A stretch of 64,000 nt of DNA from RGIG5579 sp045655865. Its GTDB lineage: Bacteria; Bacillota; Clostridia; Oscillospirales; SIG627. Location: contig JAZOQB010000047.1 of NCBI GenBank assembly GCA_045655865.1, positions 9,677-73,676 of the forward strand, written 5' to 3'. Shown here in pieces: positions 28,762 through 37,880 of the stretch. The translations under genes and the position numbers were made by a program. Numbering within the stretch: position 1 is the first letter of the stretch; the number at the start of each line of letters is the position of its first letter. Under the pieces are notes generated by a model that was not told where the DNA came from, searched no databases, and saw only the letters and a program-made list of their open reading frames with translations.

Positions 28762-29757
28762 ATGAGTCTCATCCTTGAAAATCAATCCCTGTTAAACACG
28801 CTCTTCTCCCTTGTTCGCAAAGGACGTTTGGCAGGGTGTTATCTTATCGAGGGCGATGAAGGAACAGGAAAACTAGCCGTGGCACGTCAGGGAGCTGCGG
28901 CCCTGTGCTGTTCTCATCGAAATGAAGACGGTTCGCCCTGTCTTGTCTGTCGAAGTTGCCGCAACATTCTTTCCGGCGGTCACGTGGATGTGGTGGAGCT
29001 ACGGCCGGAAGAATCCGGAAAAAACATTTCTGTAGACCGGGTGCGGGCCATGCTTCAAAATACTCACACCACCGCTTCTGAAGGTCTTTGGCGAATATTT
29101 ATTGTAGAAGAAAGCGAAGGGATGAACAAGGCCGCGCAAAATGCGCTTTTAAAAAGCATTGAGGAGCCTCGGCCACACACTGTTTTCTTCCTTCTTACCC
29201 GAGATCGCACGCGTTTGCTTCCAACAGTCCGCAGCCGTAGTGTGCTACTAAAAACCGAGACGCTTGCCCCTGAGCTGATTCAAAAATTCCTGGAGCAGGA
29301 CGGTGTCTTGCCCGAGAGAGCAAAAGAGCTATCCATTTTGGCAAAAGGATCTCTCGGCAGAGCCAGGGCTCTTTGCCATAACGAGCATTATTTTGCCATT
29401 CGGGAAAAACTCCTTTCCTATTTTTCCTCTATTTTGGAAGGCGCCAGCTTTACCCGACTGTGCTTGATCTTCCCTCCGGCAAATTCGGATCGAAAAGATT
29501 TTTCCCTCTTTTTTGCTATGGCCAAATCCGCTTTGCGTGATTTGATCTTCGCCCATTACGGACGAAAAGAGGAAATGTCATTTTTCACCTCAGGCAGCCT
29601 CTTGTCTGATTTATCTGAGCTCATCAATCCAGAGCGAGCGGTGGAGCTGTTTGAATTTGCTGACGATATGACCCAAGCCGCAGAGCAAAACGTGAATATT
29701 TTCTCTGCCCTCTCCAGTTTTCATCAAGCGGCGCAAAAACTTTGCACAACGCTTTAA
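28762..29757 (+). CDS. holB: DNA polymerase III delta-prime subunit
   Basis: 331 residues. AAA+ clamp-loader subunit with a Cys zinc module (CCS...CLVCRSC, about 49-68) and the conserved MNKAAQNALLKSIEEPRPHT block (in two parts, about 118-137). Residues 31-38 read GDEGTGK followed by Leu where Walker A needs Ser/Thr, so this subunit is probably ATPase-inactive, as delta-prime often is. Directly after darA. The usual next gene ricT is displaced by murA. Confidence 0.93.
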   Translation: MSLILENQSLLNTLFSLVRKGRLAGCYLIEGDEGTGKLAVARQGAAALCCSHRNEDGSPCLVCRSCRNILSGGHVDVVELRPEESGKNISVDRVRAMLQNTHTTASEGLWRIFIVEESEGMNKAAQNALLKSIEEPRPHTVFFLLTRDRTRLLPTVRSRSVLLKTETLAPELIQKFLEQDGVLPERAKELSILAKGSLGRARALCHNEHYFAIREKLLSYFSSILEGASFTRLCLIFPPANSDRKDFSLFFAMAKSALRDLIFAHYGRKEEMSFFTSGSLLSDLSELINPERAVELFEFADDMTQAAEQNVNIFSALSSFHQAAQKLCTTL

Positions 29758-29974
29758 AAAAGAACCGTTTTATTTCATTTTCATATAATAGCTATGTGTC
29801 CTTTTCCTTTCATGGAAAAAACGAAACAGTGCGGTTTTGCTTCGTTTTTCCTCGGGAAATTGTCCTTGAAACGCCATGCTTTTTGTTTTTTGCAAAAATT
29901 GCGTCGGCACGTTCATTGGTATCGACATTGAGCGTACAATCAGTAACTTGTGAAAGGATTGGCCCCTTTTTACT

Positions 29975-31276
29975 ATGGATACAAACAAAGGAAAAATCAT
30001 TATCTCCGGCGGAAAACCTCTTTCAGGGGAAATCGCTGTCTCCGGAATGAAAAACGCTGCCGTGGCAATCCTATTTTCCACGATCCTTACCGAGGATAAA
30101 TGCATCATTGAAAATTTGCCTGACATTAGTGATGTAAACGTTTCCCTGCAAATTTTGGAGTCAATTGGCGTCAAAGTAAAAAAAATCGGGAAAAATACCG
30201 TGGAAATTGACTCATCTTTCGTCTCTCCCGGGATCGCGCCCTATGAATTGGTAAGCAAAATGCGCGCCTCTTATTATTTGATCGGCGGGGAACTTGGAAG
30301 ATTTGGCAGAGCTTTCGTCGGTCTGCCGGGAGGATGCGATTTTGGCGTTCGTCCCATAGATCAGCACATTAAGGGCTTTGAAGCGCTTGGGTGCGACGTG
30401 AAGGTAGACGGAGGTTACATAGAGGCCAAAGCGGAAGGCGGTACCTTGCGCGGCTCTTCCGTCTATATGGACGTTGTGACTGTGGGTGGTACCATCAACG
30501 TTATGCTGGCCGCAGTAAAGGCCGAGGGCACCACCGTAATCGAAAACGCAGCCCACGAGCCCCACATTGTGGATACAGCAAACTTTCTCAATGCCTGTGG
30601 AGCTGATATCAGCGGTGCCGGTACGGACGTAATCCGTATCCGCGGCGTAAAGAAACTCCACGGCGTTACCTACACCATCATTCCCGATATGATCGAGGCC
30701 GGAACCTTTATGATTCTGGCAGCCGCTACCAACGGTTGCCTGAAAGTGACCAACGTGATCCCAAAGCACCTGGATTCGGTTACGGCGAAACTTTGTGAAA
30801 TGGGTGTAGAAGTAGAAGAAGATGGAGATACTCTTACTGTAAAAAGAGGCGATGCGCCTTTAAATAAAGTCAATGTCAAAACTCTTCCCTACCCCGGATT
30901 TCCTACCGATATGAACCCGCAGATGTGTGTACTACTAAGTTTAGCCAAAGGAGTATCCCGATTGACGGAGGGTGTTTGGGAAACACGCTTTCGCTATGTC
31001 GAAGAATTAAAGCGCATGGGCGCTAAAATTAATATTAACGGAAGGACCGCAGAAGTGGAGGGCATCCCGGCATTGCAAGGAACTTCCGTGCGAGCGGTGG
31101 ACCTGAGAGCCGGATGCGCCATGGTAATTGCAGGTCTGGCAGCAAAGGGAATTACGGAAATTGACGAGATCTATCACATCTTCCGTGGGTATGAGAACCT
31201 CATCGACAAACTCCAGGCGGTAGGCGCGGACATTAAAGTCGTCTATCCCAAGAGCTTACAATTCAGTGATTTTTAA
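29975..31276 (+). CDS. murA: UDP-N-acetylglucosamine 1-carboxyvinyltransferase
   Basis: 433 residues. First committed enzyme of peptidoglycan synthesis, adding enolpyruvate from PEP to UDP-GlcNAc. The catalytic cysteine is C121 in PGGCDFGVR, so fosfomycin sensitivity is expected from this residue. SGMKNAAVA near the N-terminus and FRGYENLIDKL near the C-terminus are typical. The 217 bases before it carry a TACAAT (29935-29940) with a weak -35, and the nearest AAAGGA is 16 bases before the ATG, unusually far. It separates holB from ricT. Confidence 0.95.
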   Translation: MDTNKGKIIISGGKPLSGEIAVSGMKNAAVAILFSTILTEDKCIIENLPDISDVNVSLQILESIGVKVKKIGKNTVEIDSSFVSPGIAPYELVSKMRASYYLIGGELGRFGRAFVGLPGGCDFGVRPIDQHIKGFEALGCDVKVDGGYIEAKAEGGTLRGSSVYMDVVTVGGTINVMLAAVKAEGTTVIENAAHEPHIVDTANFLNACGADISGAGTDVIRIRGVKKLHGVTYTIIPDMIEAGTFMILAAATNGCLKVTNVIPKHLDSVTAKLCEMGVEVEEDGDTLTVKRGDAPLNKVNVKTLPYPGFPTDMNPQMCVLLSLAKGVSRLTEGVWETRFRYVEELKRMGAKININGRTAEVEGIPALQGTSVRAVDLRAGCAMVIAGLAAKGITEIDEIYHIFRGYENLIDKLQAVGADIKVVYPKSLQFSDF

Positions 31277-31284
31277 AGGTTAAT

Positions 31285-32460
31285 ATGGAACAGGAAAACG
31301 AAAAGAAAAAAGGCGGTTTTTATCGCCGTCCGAGACACGGACAAAAACGGAATTTTCATAAAAATAAAAAGCCATTGCGCGCTCCTCAGGAAAAAGATGA
31401 GGTAAAGGAAGAAACGGTATCCACTCCGGCATCTCCCGTTCCCTCCGAAGCATTACCGGAGATCTCTAAAATGCCGCCGGTTGCCGTGCAAGAAAAAACG
31501 ACCGGCTCGGAAGAGACACGCTTGAAAGAGATCGACGCAGAAAAGGCGGCTAGCTTTGAGACGCCAGCTTCAGAAGAGCAGAAGCAATATGAAGTTGTCG
31601 GCGTGCGCTTTCGTCCGGTGGGCAAGACCTACTCCTTTGATCCCCAGTCCCTCACTCTCAAAATCGGTGACCACATCGTCGTGGAAACCAGCCAGGGCTT
31701 GGAACTTGGTGTGGTAAGTACCGATCGGCACAGCGTTTGTGAAAAAGAACTGGTGCTCCCGTTGAAAAAGGTAGTGCGACTGGCCACGGATGATGATATT
31801 CGGCGAAGCAAGGAAAACCGCGAGCTGGAGATTCGCGCCAAAAAAGTATTTCTACAGAAAATTCAGGAACACGAGTTGGACATGGCTCTCTCCGATGTTG
31901 AGTGCTCTTTCGACAAATCCAAGATCATTTTTTACTTCACCTCGGAAGGACGTGTGGATTTCCGGGAATTGGTCAAGGATATGGCTTCCGTTTTCAAAAC
32001 CAGGATCGAATTGCGCCAGATCGGGGTTCGGGATGAAGCCAAACAACTGGGCGGACTTGGAATTTGCGGCAGACCTCTTTGCTGTTCCACATTCCTTGAA
32101 GATTTCCAGCAAGTCTCCATCAAAATGGCAAAAGAGCAAAATCTTTCTCTGAATCCTACCAAAATCAGCGGTACCTGCAGAAGGCTAATGTGCTGTCTTC
32201 GCTATGAAAACGACGTGTACGTAGAAGCATCCAAGAAATGTCCCAAGGCTGATAGCCCTGTGATGACACCCCAGGGGCGCGGCGTGGTCACGGAGGCCAA
32301 TGTACTAAGCGGCAAATGCAAAGTGCGGCTGGATGCAGATCCGGATAATCTAATTCCTTTTGCAGCTGAGGACTTAAAAATCCTTCCCAAACAGAAAAAG
32401 AATCCCCCTCAAGGCAAAGAAACTCGGGAAAAATCAGAAAAGGAGAAGGACGCTCCTTAA
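31285..32460 (+). CDS. ricT: PSP1/RicT family protein (YaaT)
   Basis: 391 residues: a Lys/Pro-rich, likely disordered N-terminal region (1-95), the PSP1 domain (about 100-340), and a Lys-rich tail. The paired motifs CGRPLCC and CRRLMCC plus a further Cys (KKC) are the ligands by which RicT shares Fe-S clusters with RicA and RicF. In Bacillus the complex guides RNase Y maturation of mRNAs and affects sporulation. RicA and RicF genes are not in the window. It starts eight bases after murA. Confidence 0.92.
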   Translation: MEQENEKKKGGFYRRPRHGQKRNFHKNKKPLRAPQEKDEVKEETVSTPASPVPSEALPEISKMPPVAVQEKTTGSEETRLKEIDAEKAASFETPASEEQKQYEVVGVRFRPVGKTYSFDPQSLTLKIGDHIVVETSQGLELGVVSTDRHSVCEKELVLPLKKVVRLATDDDIRRSKENRELEIRAKKVFLQKIQEHELDMALSDVECSFDKSKIIFYFTSEGRVDFRELVKDMASVFKTRIELRQIGVRDEAKQLGGLGICGRPLCCSTFLEDFQQVSIKMAKEQNLSLNPTKISGTCRRLMCCLRYENDVYVEASKKCPKADSPVMTPQGRGVVTEANVLSGKCKVRLDADPDNLIPFAAEDLKILPKQKKNPPQGKETREKSEKEKDAP

Positions 32461-32486
32461 AATTCAAGAAAGCTCTTGAATTTTTA
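32459..32486 (+). terminator. Terminator of ricT
   Basis: AAAATTCAAGA and TCTTGAATTTTT form an A+T-rich hairpin beginning in the ricT stop codon, with loop AAGC and a T run. It overlaps the -35 of the next promoter. Confidence 0.65.
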
Positions 32487-32503
32487 AAAACTAGTGTTAT
32501 AAT
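32476..32503 (+). promoter_or_regulatory. Promoter of the ferredoxin gene
   Basis: TTGAAT (32476-32481), 16 bases, TATAAT (32498-32503), with GGAGG (32521-32525) before the start. Confidence 0.78.
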
Positions 32504-32533
32504 GTTACTATCAATCTTTGGGAGGTACTGAAA

Positions 32534-32707
32534 ATGGCATACATCATTTCTGACGAATGCGTTGGATGCATGGCTTGTGTTGACGAATGTCCCGTTTCCG
32601 CCATCAGCGAAAAAGACGGCAAAGCTTTCATTGACAAGGACACCTGCATCGAGTGCGGCGCTTGCGCCGGCGCTTGCCCCGTGGAAGCGCCCCAGCCTGA
32701 GGCCTAA
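32534..32707 (+). CDS. Small 2[4Fe-4S] ferredoxin
   Basis: A 57-residue protein with two motifs CVGCMACVDECP and CIECGACAGACP, each CxxCxxCxxxCP, enough for two [4Fe-4S] clusters. Bacterial-type (clostridial) ferredoxins of 55-60 residues carry electrons at low potential for pyruvate:ferredoxin oxidoreductase, hydrogenase and similar enzymes. The gene stands alone between its own promoter and terminator and uses codons typical of high expression. The tail ends APQPEA. Confidence 0.95.
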   Translation: MAYIISDECVGCMACVDECPVSAISEKDGKAFIDKDTCIECGACAGACPVEAPQPEA

Positions 32708-32720
32708 GAAAAAACAGCAC

Positions 32721-32757
32721 AAAAAACGCGATGCAAATCTGCATCGCGTTTTTTCCT
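32721..32757 (+). terminator. Terminator after the ferredoxin gene
   Basis: AAAAAACGCGATGCA (32721-32735), loop AATC, TGCATCGCGTTTTTT (32740-32754). A very stable stem. Confidence 0.93.
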
Positions 32758-32823
32758 TGTGTTGAGCTTTTCACAAGGGAAGCATTTTTCTTTCCCAACC
32801 CAATAGATTCCCGGAGGTTCATT

Positions 32824-34254
32824 ATGGAAGAAAAAATCAACGAAGTAGTTGAAAATGACGAAGTTGTCATCGAAAAACCGGACTATTCTCAAGAGATCGT
32901 TACCATCCTCCGCGGAGACGATTCTCCTAAGACCATTCTCACAAAACTGGAAGACTACCACGGCAGTGACCTTGCACAAGCGCTTATGATGCTACCGCTT
33001 CCCGAGAGAAGGAAGTGCTGTAGGGTTTGCAATGCCGAAATGCTGGCCAAAGCGTTTGAACACCTCGAAGAAGAAATGGCCGCTGAAATGTTGAGTGAGA
33101 TAGATTCTCGCAAGGCGGCGGCAGTCGTCTCTGAAATGGAAACAGACACGGCCGTTGATGTTCTCCGCCGGGTAACAAAAGAAAGACGGGCGCTGATCAT
33201 TGACGCCATTCACCCTGAGATTCAAAACGAGATCCGTTTGATCGCTTCTTTTGACGAAGATGAAATCGGTAGTCGCATGACCACAAATTACATCTGTATT
33301 CGCGAAAATTTGAGTGTAAAAGAGGCCATGAACGAGCTGATTCGTCAGGCCGAGGTCAACGACAATATTGCAACGCTCTTTGTCGTGGATGAAAGCGGAG
33401 AATTCTATGGGGCGCTGGATCTGCAAAAGTTGATTACTGCCAGAAGCACCGTTCCTTTGGAAAATCTGATCGTTACCTCCTTCCCCTATGTATATGCCAA
33501 CGAAACCACCCAGGATTGCATTGAAAAATTAAAGAACTATTCGGAAACCTTGATCCCGGTTCTCAACAACTCCAATCAGCTCCTTGGAATCTTAACCTCT
33601 CAAAACATTGTGGAAGCGGTCGACGAGGAATTGGGAGAAGACTATGCTAAACTGGCCGGTCTAACCGCAGAAGAAGATCTCAATGAACCCCTTTTCCAAA
33701 GCATGAAAAAACGGCTTCCCTGGCTGATTGCGCTACTGGTTTTGGGTCTTGTCGTTTCGGGCGTTGTGGGAGCCTTTGAAAGAGTGGTCTCTCAACTGAC
33801 GTTGATCATGGCCTTCCAATCACTGATCTTGGGTATGGCAGGAAACGTGGGCACACAATCCCTGGCCGTTACCGTTCGGGTTCTGATGGATGAAAACCTC
33901 CGCTTTCGGCAAAAAATCCAACTTGTGGCAAAAGAGATGCGAGTTGGTCTGTGTAACGGAATTCTTTTGGGAAGTATCTCCTTTTTATTGGTTGGACTTT
34001 ACATTCTTCTCTTCAAAGAAAAGACCCTTCTCTTTTCCTTTTCAGTTTCCGGTTGCATCGGCATTTCCCTTGTTCTTTCCATGGTTATTTCCAGTGCGGT
34101 TGGAACACTGATTCCCCTCTTTTTCAAAAAAATCAACTTAGATCCTGCCGTTGCCTCCGGTCCTTTGATTACCACCGTCAATGACCTGGTAGCGGTAACG
34201 ACCTACTATGGAATCAGCTGGGCATTGCTCTTAAATGTAATGCACTTGGCCTAA
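32824..34254 (+). CDS. mgtE: MgtE magnesium transporter
   Basis: 476 residues: N domain of helical repeats (about 15-135), two CBS domains (about 140-265) that sense Mg2+, a plug helix, and five membrane helices (about 295-475). LDPAVASGPLITTVNDLVA, read in two pieces, is the pore signature with the Mg2+-site Asp. Homodimeric channel closed by Mg2+ bound to its cytosolic part. ATG 32824 has GGAGG in front; in-frame codons upstream overlap the ferredoxin terminator. No M-box or ykkC-type leader was recognised in the short upstream region. Confidence 0.94.
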   Translation: MEEKINEVVENDEVVIEKPDYSQEIVTILRGDDSPKTILTKLEDYHGSDLAQALMMLPLPERRKCCRVCNAEMLAKAFEHLEEEMAAEMLSEIDSRKAAAVVSEMETDTAVDVLRRVTKERRALIIDAIHPEIQNEIRLIASFDEDEIGSRMTTNYICIRENLSVKEAMNELIRQAEVNDNIATLFVVDESGEFYGALDLQKLITARSTVPLENLIVTSFPYVYANETTQDCIEKLKNYSETLIPVLNNSNQLLGILTSQNIVEAVDEELGEDYAKLAGLTAEEDLNEPLFQSMKKRLPWLIALLVLGLVVSGVVGAFERVVSQLTLIMAFQSLILGMAGNVGTQSLAVTVRVLMDENLRFRQKIQLVAKEMRVGLCNGILLGSISFLLVGLYILLFKEKTLLFSFSVSGCIGISLVLSMVISSAVGTLIPLFFKKINLDPAVASGPLITTVNDLVAVTTYYGISWALLLNVMHLA

Positions 34255-34265
34255 AAACAAAACAG

Positions 34266-34302
34266 AAGCACCCCGCTGCCTTGCATGCGGGGTGCTTTTC
34301 AT
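34266..34302 (+). terminator. Terminator after mgtE
   Basis: AAGCACCCCGC (34266-34276) and GCGGGGTGCTT (34287-34297), then TTCATTATTT. It also lies downstream of the opposing 34,348 gene. Confidence 0.85.
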
Positions 34303-34347
34303 TATTTCTTGGTTGATCAAAGCCTCGATCGTCCATCTGAAAACAGA

Positions 34348-34653
34348 TTACTGTCTGTCCACTTTGATTCCGTAGAGAGGATCGTCCCGGAGAAACGGAA
34401 AAAGCTCTCTTGCCTTCTTTTCTTCTCCCTGTGCTACCAGTGCTTGACAGATCAGGTATAAAAGGAGATTCTTTCTGTACTTTCGTTTTACTCTTTTCTG
34501 CCGGGAGCGCAGACAATTGAGATACTCTGGATCAAATTTAGACTTTTGAAACGCTCCCATTTCCCTTTGATAAAACTTGAGGCGATCCAAAAAATAAAGA
34601 AGCAAAAAGAGAGAGAAAACAAAAAGAGCTCCAAAAAGAACGGCCGGCATCAT
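34348..34653 (-). CDS. Small single-pass membrane protein, unknown function
   Basis: 101 residues: an N-terminal hydrophobic helix (about 3-22), then a strongly basic cytosolic region (RQKRVKRKYRKN near 52-63) and a short helical tail. No family recognised. ATG 34653 overlaps the stop of the GHL10-amidase gene as ATGA, so production is coupled to that wall enzyme. An accessory role with it is an inference. Confidence 0.65.
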   Translation of the reverse strand: MMPAVLFGALFVFSLFLLLYFLDRLKFYQREMGAFQKSKFDPEYLNCLRSRQKRVKRKYRKNLLLYLICQALVAQGEEKKARELFPFLRDDPLYGIKVDRQ

Positions 34654-37600
34654 GTGTGTTCCCCCGTAAGATAACCTTCCTGCATCCGATACCAATCCAA
34701 AATTCCGTCTACCGTGGCATTGGCAACGGTGGTAGCATAATCTTGGCGAAGAGCTCTTTGATATTCCGCGGGTGAGCAGATAAAGGAAACCTCCAGAAGA
34801 GCTTGAGGAAAGCGATGATTGCGGCACACAGCAAGCTCCTGGGGCTCAGATCCCAGATCATAGCTGTGGAGTGCATGGCAGACACTTTGCTGCACAGATT
34901 GGATCAAAGAGCGTCCGGCGGGAGACCAGAAAAGCCCAAGTGTTCCCTTGGTGCTATTGGCGTCATAACTTTCTGCAGTGGAATTATGATGGATGGAAAT
35001 GGCAAGGTCCGGGGAAGTCTGAGTGAGAAGATCCATCCTTTCATAAAGAGAAACGGTGGTATCATCGGAACGGGAAAGGATCACGTTGGCACCCAGGCTC
35101 TCCAAAGCATCCCGAAGGGAAAGGACGACCCGAAAATTTAAATCCTCTTCATTTATCCCATCAAGAAAGCCAAGGGCTCCCACGTCTTTTCCGCCGTGGC
35201 CAGCGTCCACCAAAACGGTCTTCCCTGCAAGGGGCTGATCCCCCGGTGACAGACTTTGAGGAAGACGGAAGGATAAGAGGATGCCACCTTGCTCGTAGCA
35301 ATAGCGAAATCCATAGTAATTATCCCGGGAAATCAAAGAGAAGGAAAGCGTCACCGTCTGACTTCTTTCATCCGATGAAAGCTGAATGCTTTGAAACAGA
35401 CGGTTGTTCTCCGGAAGGTGCGGCTGTCCGTCCATGGAAAGATGGGTGCGGTAGAGAGTAAGAGAGATCTTCTCTCCATTGATTTTAGCGCTCAAGGGCG
35501 GTGAGCCCTCTCCCAGAGACAGAACAAAAGAAAGCTCCTTGTCTCCTTTTTCACTGCGAATGCCCACAAGAGCGGCATCCGAAAGAGCCTTGCCTTTTTC
35601 AATGGTGACATCATCCCGGGAAACATAGCCGCCAAAGGAGAGCCGGTAATAACCGTCAAAAAAACCGGTGACCCGATCGGTCATTCCTACGGTAGTAGGC
35701 GTGTAATCCTCATAGAAGGAACTATAAGGGGAAATCTTGAGAAAGCTGTAATCCCGCTCCACCCGAGCAATAACGGGAAGATTTTCAGGAATCACTAAAA
35801 CCGAAGGACCGGTAGCAACAGCCTTTTTTCCATCTTTGGTACAGGTGAACGTGACGGTACCATAAGAAACATAATCGGAGCCTTGTTCTACAACAGGAGC
35901 GGAAAGTGAGCCTATATAGACCTCTTTTAAAATTCCGCTACCGGTAGGACGGATGGTAGGACTCAGCTTTACTGTGTTTCCATTGAGCGATGCGGTGACC
36001 ATGCTACCGGCGGGCGCTGTTACGGTCACGGGAATGTCCGAGCCGGATAGAGCAAGAACGCCCTGTTCGCTACGGGTCGGTGTGAAAGACTGGATCTGAA
36101 AAGACGGAAGCTTATCGGCGCCCGGGGAATCCATGCGAGTGAGAGTTAAAGAATAGCTCTTTCCGTTTTGGGTCAAAGTCAGGGTGTTTCTCCCCTTTTG
36201 CAGTGGCATGAGAATGGAAAAAAAACCGCTTTTGGTTCGTCCCACCTTCCCAAACGACGAGTACACAGGATAAGCGGGATCGGAAGAGGCCGAAACAAAC
36301 TGGGCGGAGGTTGTGGTGCGCAGTCCGTTTTGGGGACGGGCAAATTGCACGCCCTGAACGCCGCTCACATACACGTCCTCCTCATAGGGATCGTTATACA
36401 GTTCCTTGAGCGCATCCCGAATCCCTGCCGTATTGTTTTGAATGTCTGCAAATCCGTACTGAATATTTCCAAATGAGCCCATGTAATTTCTGGCATAGAG
36501 AATCTGCTGAACAATTTCATCGGCACCTTCAGAAAACTCTCCAACCTTGTAGGCGGCGTGGGAGATACAAAGCCCCACCCCGGTACCATCCACCTGGGCG
36601 CTCCACCAACGGGTGAGCGTAGCGAAATCAGCAGCGGAATAGCCTCTCTCCCAATAGATCTGGGGGGCGATATAGTCTATATAGCCACCCCGAATCCAGG
36701 CCAGCGCATCACAATACAGCGAAGAATACGCTTCCATGCCACGAGTATCGCTTCCCATGGGATCCGAAGATGCATTTTTCCAAATGCCAAAGGGACTGAT
36801 ACCAAAGTTAAGCTCGGGGTCAATTGATTTTATGGCATCAAAGCTCTTTTTTACCATTTCATTGACGTTGTTTCGGCGCCAGTCCCCCAAACTCTTACCA
36901 TCACCGTTTTTGGAAAATGCATCGGCATCATCAAAGGTTTCTCCGTTGACCGGATATGGATAAAAATAATCGTCGAATAAAATGCCTTTGACGTCGTACC
37001 CGGAGCAAAGCTCCTCAAGGCCGGAAACGATCAGATCTTGTACTTCGGGGAGTGCAGGATTGTAGTAAAGCTTTCCGCCATAAAACACCGTCCAATCCGG
37101 GTGGATTCGAGCAGGATTGGTTTGGGCAAGGCACGCGAGAGCGGCTTCTTTGGTCTTTGAGGTAAAATTGGTGATGCGGTAGGGATTGACCCAGGCAACC
37201 ACATCCATATCGTATTCTGCAGCACGAGATATCAAATAAGAAAGGGGATCAAACGAAATGGAGTCCCCTTCGTTTTCCACCAGATATCGAGAAGTGGGAA
37301 ACACCCGGGATTGGTAAAGGGCATCCCCGGAGGGACGAACCTGAAAATAGATGGTATCAAAGCCGGTAGAACGACTGGTTTCCACGATGGCGTTCAATTC
37401 TTTTTTTAACTGCCCCTCAGACAAGCCCGGTTTTGAGGGAAAATTAATGTTCAAGGTCGTGGCAATATAAACGCCACGCAGTTCATCTCCGGAATCCACC
37501 GGTGTTCTTTCTCCCCCGGTCAAGTTTTCCTCTTGCGTGTAGGGCTCCTGTTCCCCGGTGGTAGAAGGTGGCGTTTTTTTATCGCAAAAATAAGAGATCA

Positions 37601-37727
37601 AAAAAAGAACCGCGGCCATAACGAAAATCAGAAGGACACCAAGAGAAGAATAGAAAATGATCTTCCCTTTTTTGGTGGCCATGAAGGTATGAAAACGATT
37701 TTGTTTTGGTTCCAAATTTCCTTGCAT
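34650..37727 (-). CDS. Membrane-anchored GHL10 glycosidase fused to an N-acetylmuramoyl-L-alanine amidase
   Basis: 1025 residues. A signal-anchor helix (about 22-47), a Thr/Glu-rich linker, a glycosyl-hydrolase-like 10 domain (about 82-420; GVYIATT, FDTIYFQVRPSGDALY and GILFDDYFYPYPV are the family marks), a beta-sandwich middle region (about 430-820), and a C-terminal Amidase_3 domain (about 836-1015). The amidase zinc ligands are H844 (DAGHGG), E860/E861 and H913 (SIHHN); the catalytic Glu is E979 (LLEVSF). Amidase_3 removes stem peptides from peptidoglycan; the GHL10 enzyme DigH of E. coli acts on peptide-free glycan. Both acts in one protein is an inference. Promoter at 37,756-37,784; RBS GGAGGAG. 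Confidence 0.9.
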   Translation of the reverse strand: MQGNLEPKQNRFHTFMATKKGKIIFYSSLGVLLIFVMAAVLFLISYFCDKKTPPSTTGEQEPYTQEENLTGGERTPVDSGDELRGVYIATTLNINFPSKPGLSEGQLKKELNAIVETSRSTGFDTIYFQVRPSGDALYQSRVFPTSRYLVENEGDSISFDPLSYLISRAAEYDMDVVAWVNPYRITNFTSKTKEAALACLAQTNPARIHPDWTVFYGGKLYYNPALPEVQDLIVSGLEELCSGYDVKGILFDDYFYPYPVNGETFDDADAFSKNGDGKSLGDWRRNNVNEMVKKSFDAIKSIDPELNFGISPFGIWKNASSDPMGSDTRGMEAYSSLYCDALAWIRGGYIDYIAPQIYWERGYSAADFATLTRWWSAQVDGTGVGLCISHAAYKVGEFSEGADEIVQQILYARNYMGSFGNIQYGFADIQNNTAGIRDALKELYNDPYEEDVYVSGVQGVQFARPQNGLRTTTSAQFVSASSDPAYPVYSSFGKVGRTKSGFFSILMPLQKGRNTLTLTQNGKSYSLTLTRMDSPGADKLPSFQIQSFTPTRSEQGVLALSGSDIPVTVTAPAGSMVTASLNGNTVKLSPTIRPTGSGILKEVYIGSLSAPVVEQGSDYVSYGTVTFTCTKDGKKAVATGPSVLVIPENLPVIARVERDYSFLKISPYSSFYEDYTPTTVGMTDRVTGFFDGYYRLSFGGYVSRDDVTIEKGKALSDAALVGIRSEKGDKELSFVLSLGEGSPPLSAKINGEKISLTLYRTHLSMDGQPHLPENNRLFQSIQLSSDERSQTVTLSFSLISRDNYYGFRYCYEQGGILLSFRLPQSLSPGDQPLAGKTVLVDAGHGGKDVGALGFLDGINEEDLNFRVVLSLRDALESLGANVILSRSDDTTVSLYERMDLLTQTSPDLAISIHHNSTAESYDANSTKGTLGLFWSPAGRSLIQSVQQSVCHALHSYDLGSEPQELAVCRNHRFPQALLEVSFICSPAEYQRALRQDYATTVANATVDGILDWYRMQEGYLTGEHT

Positions 37728-37755
37728 AGGCTCCTCCTTTGCTTTTCTTTTTTCC

Positions 37756-37784
37756 AGTATATCAAAAGTCTTTGGTTTTTACAA
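37756..37784 (-). promoter_or_regulatory. Promoter of the GHL10-amidase gene
   Basis: Minus strand TTGTAA (37784-37779), 17 bases, TATACT (37761-37756). Confidence 0.72.
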
Positions 37785-37880
37785 TGGATTTGATCTTTCC
37801 TTTTTCATTTTATGTTCGGTACAACAGAAAAAGTCCCCTCTCCTTTGTAAATACCCAATGAAAACCAAGGATACCCATAC

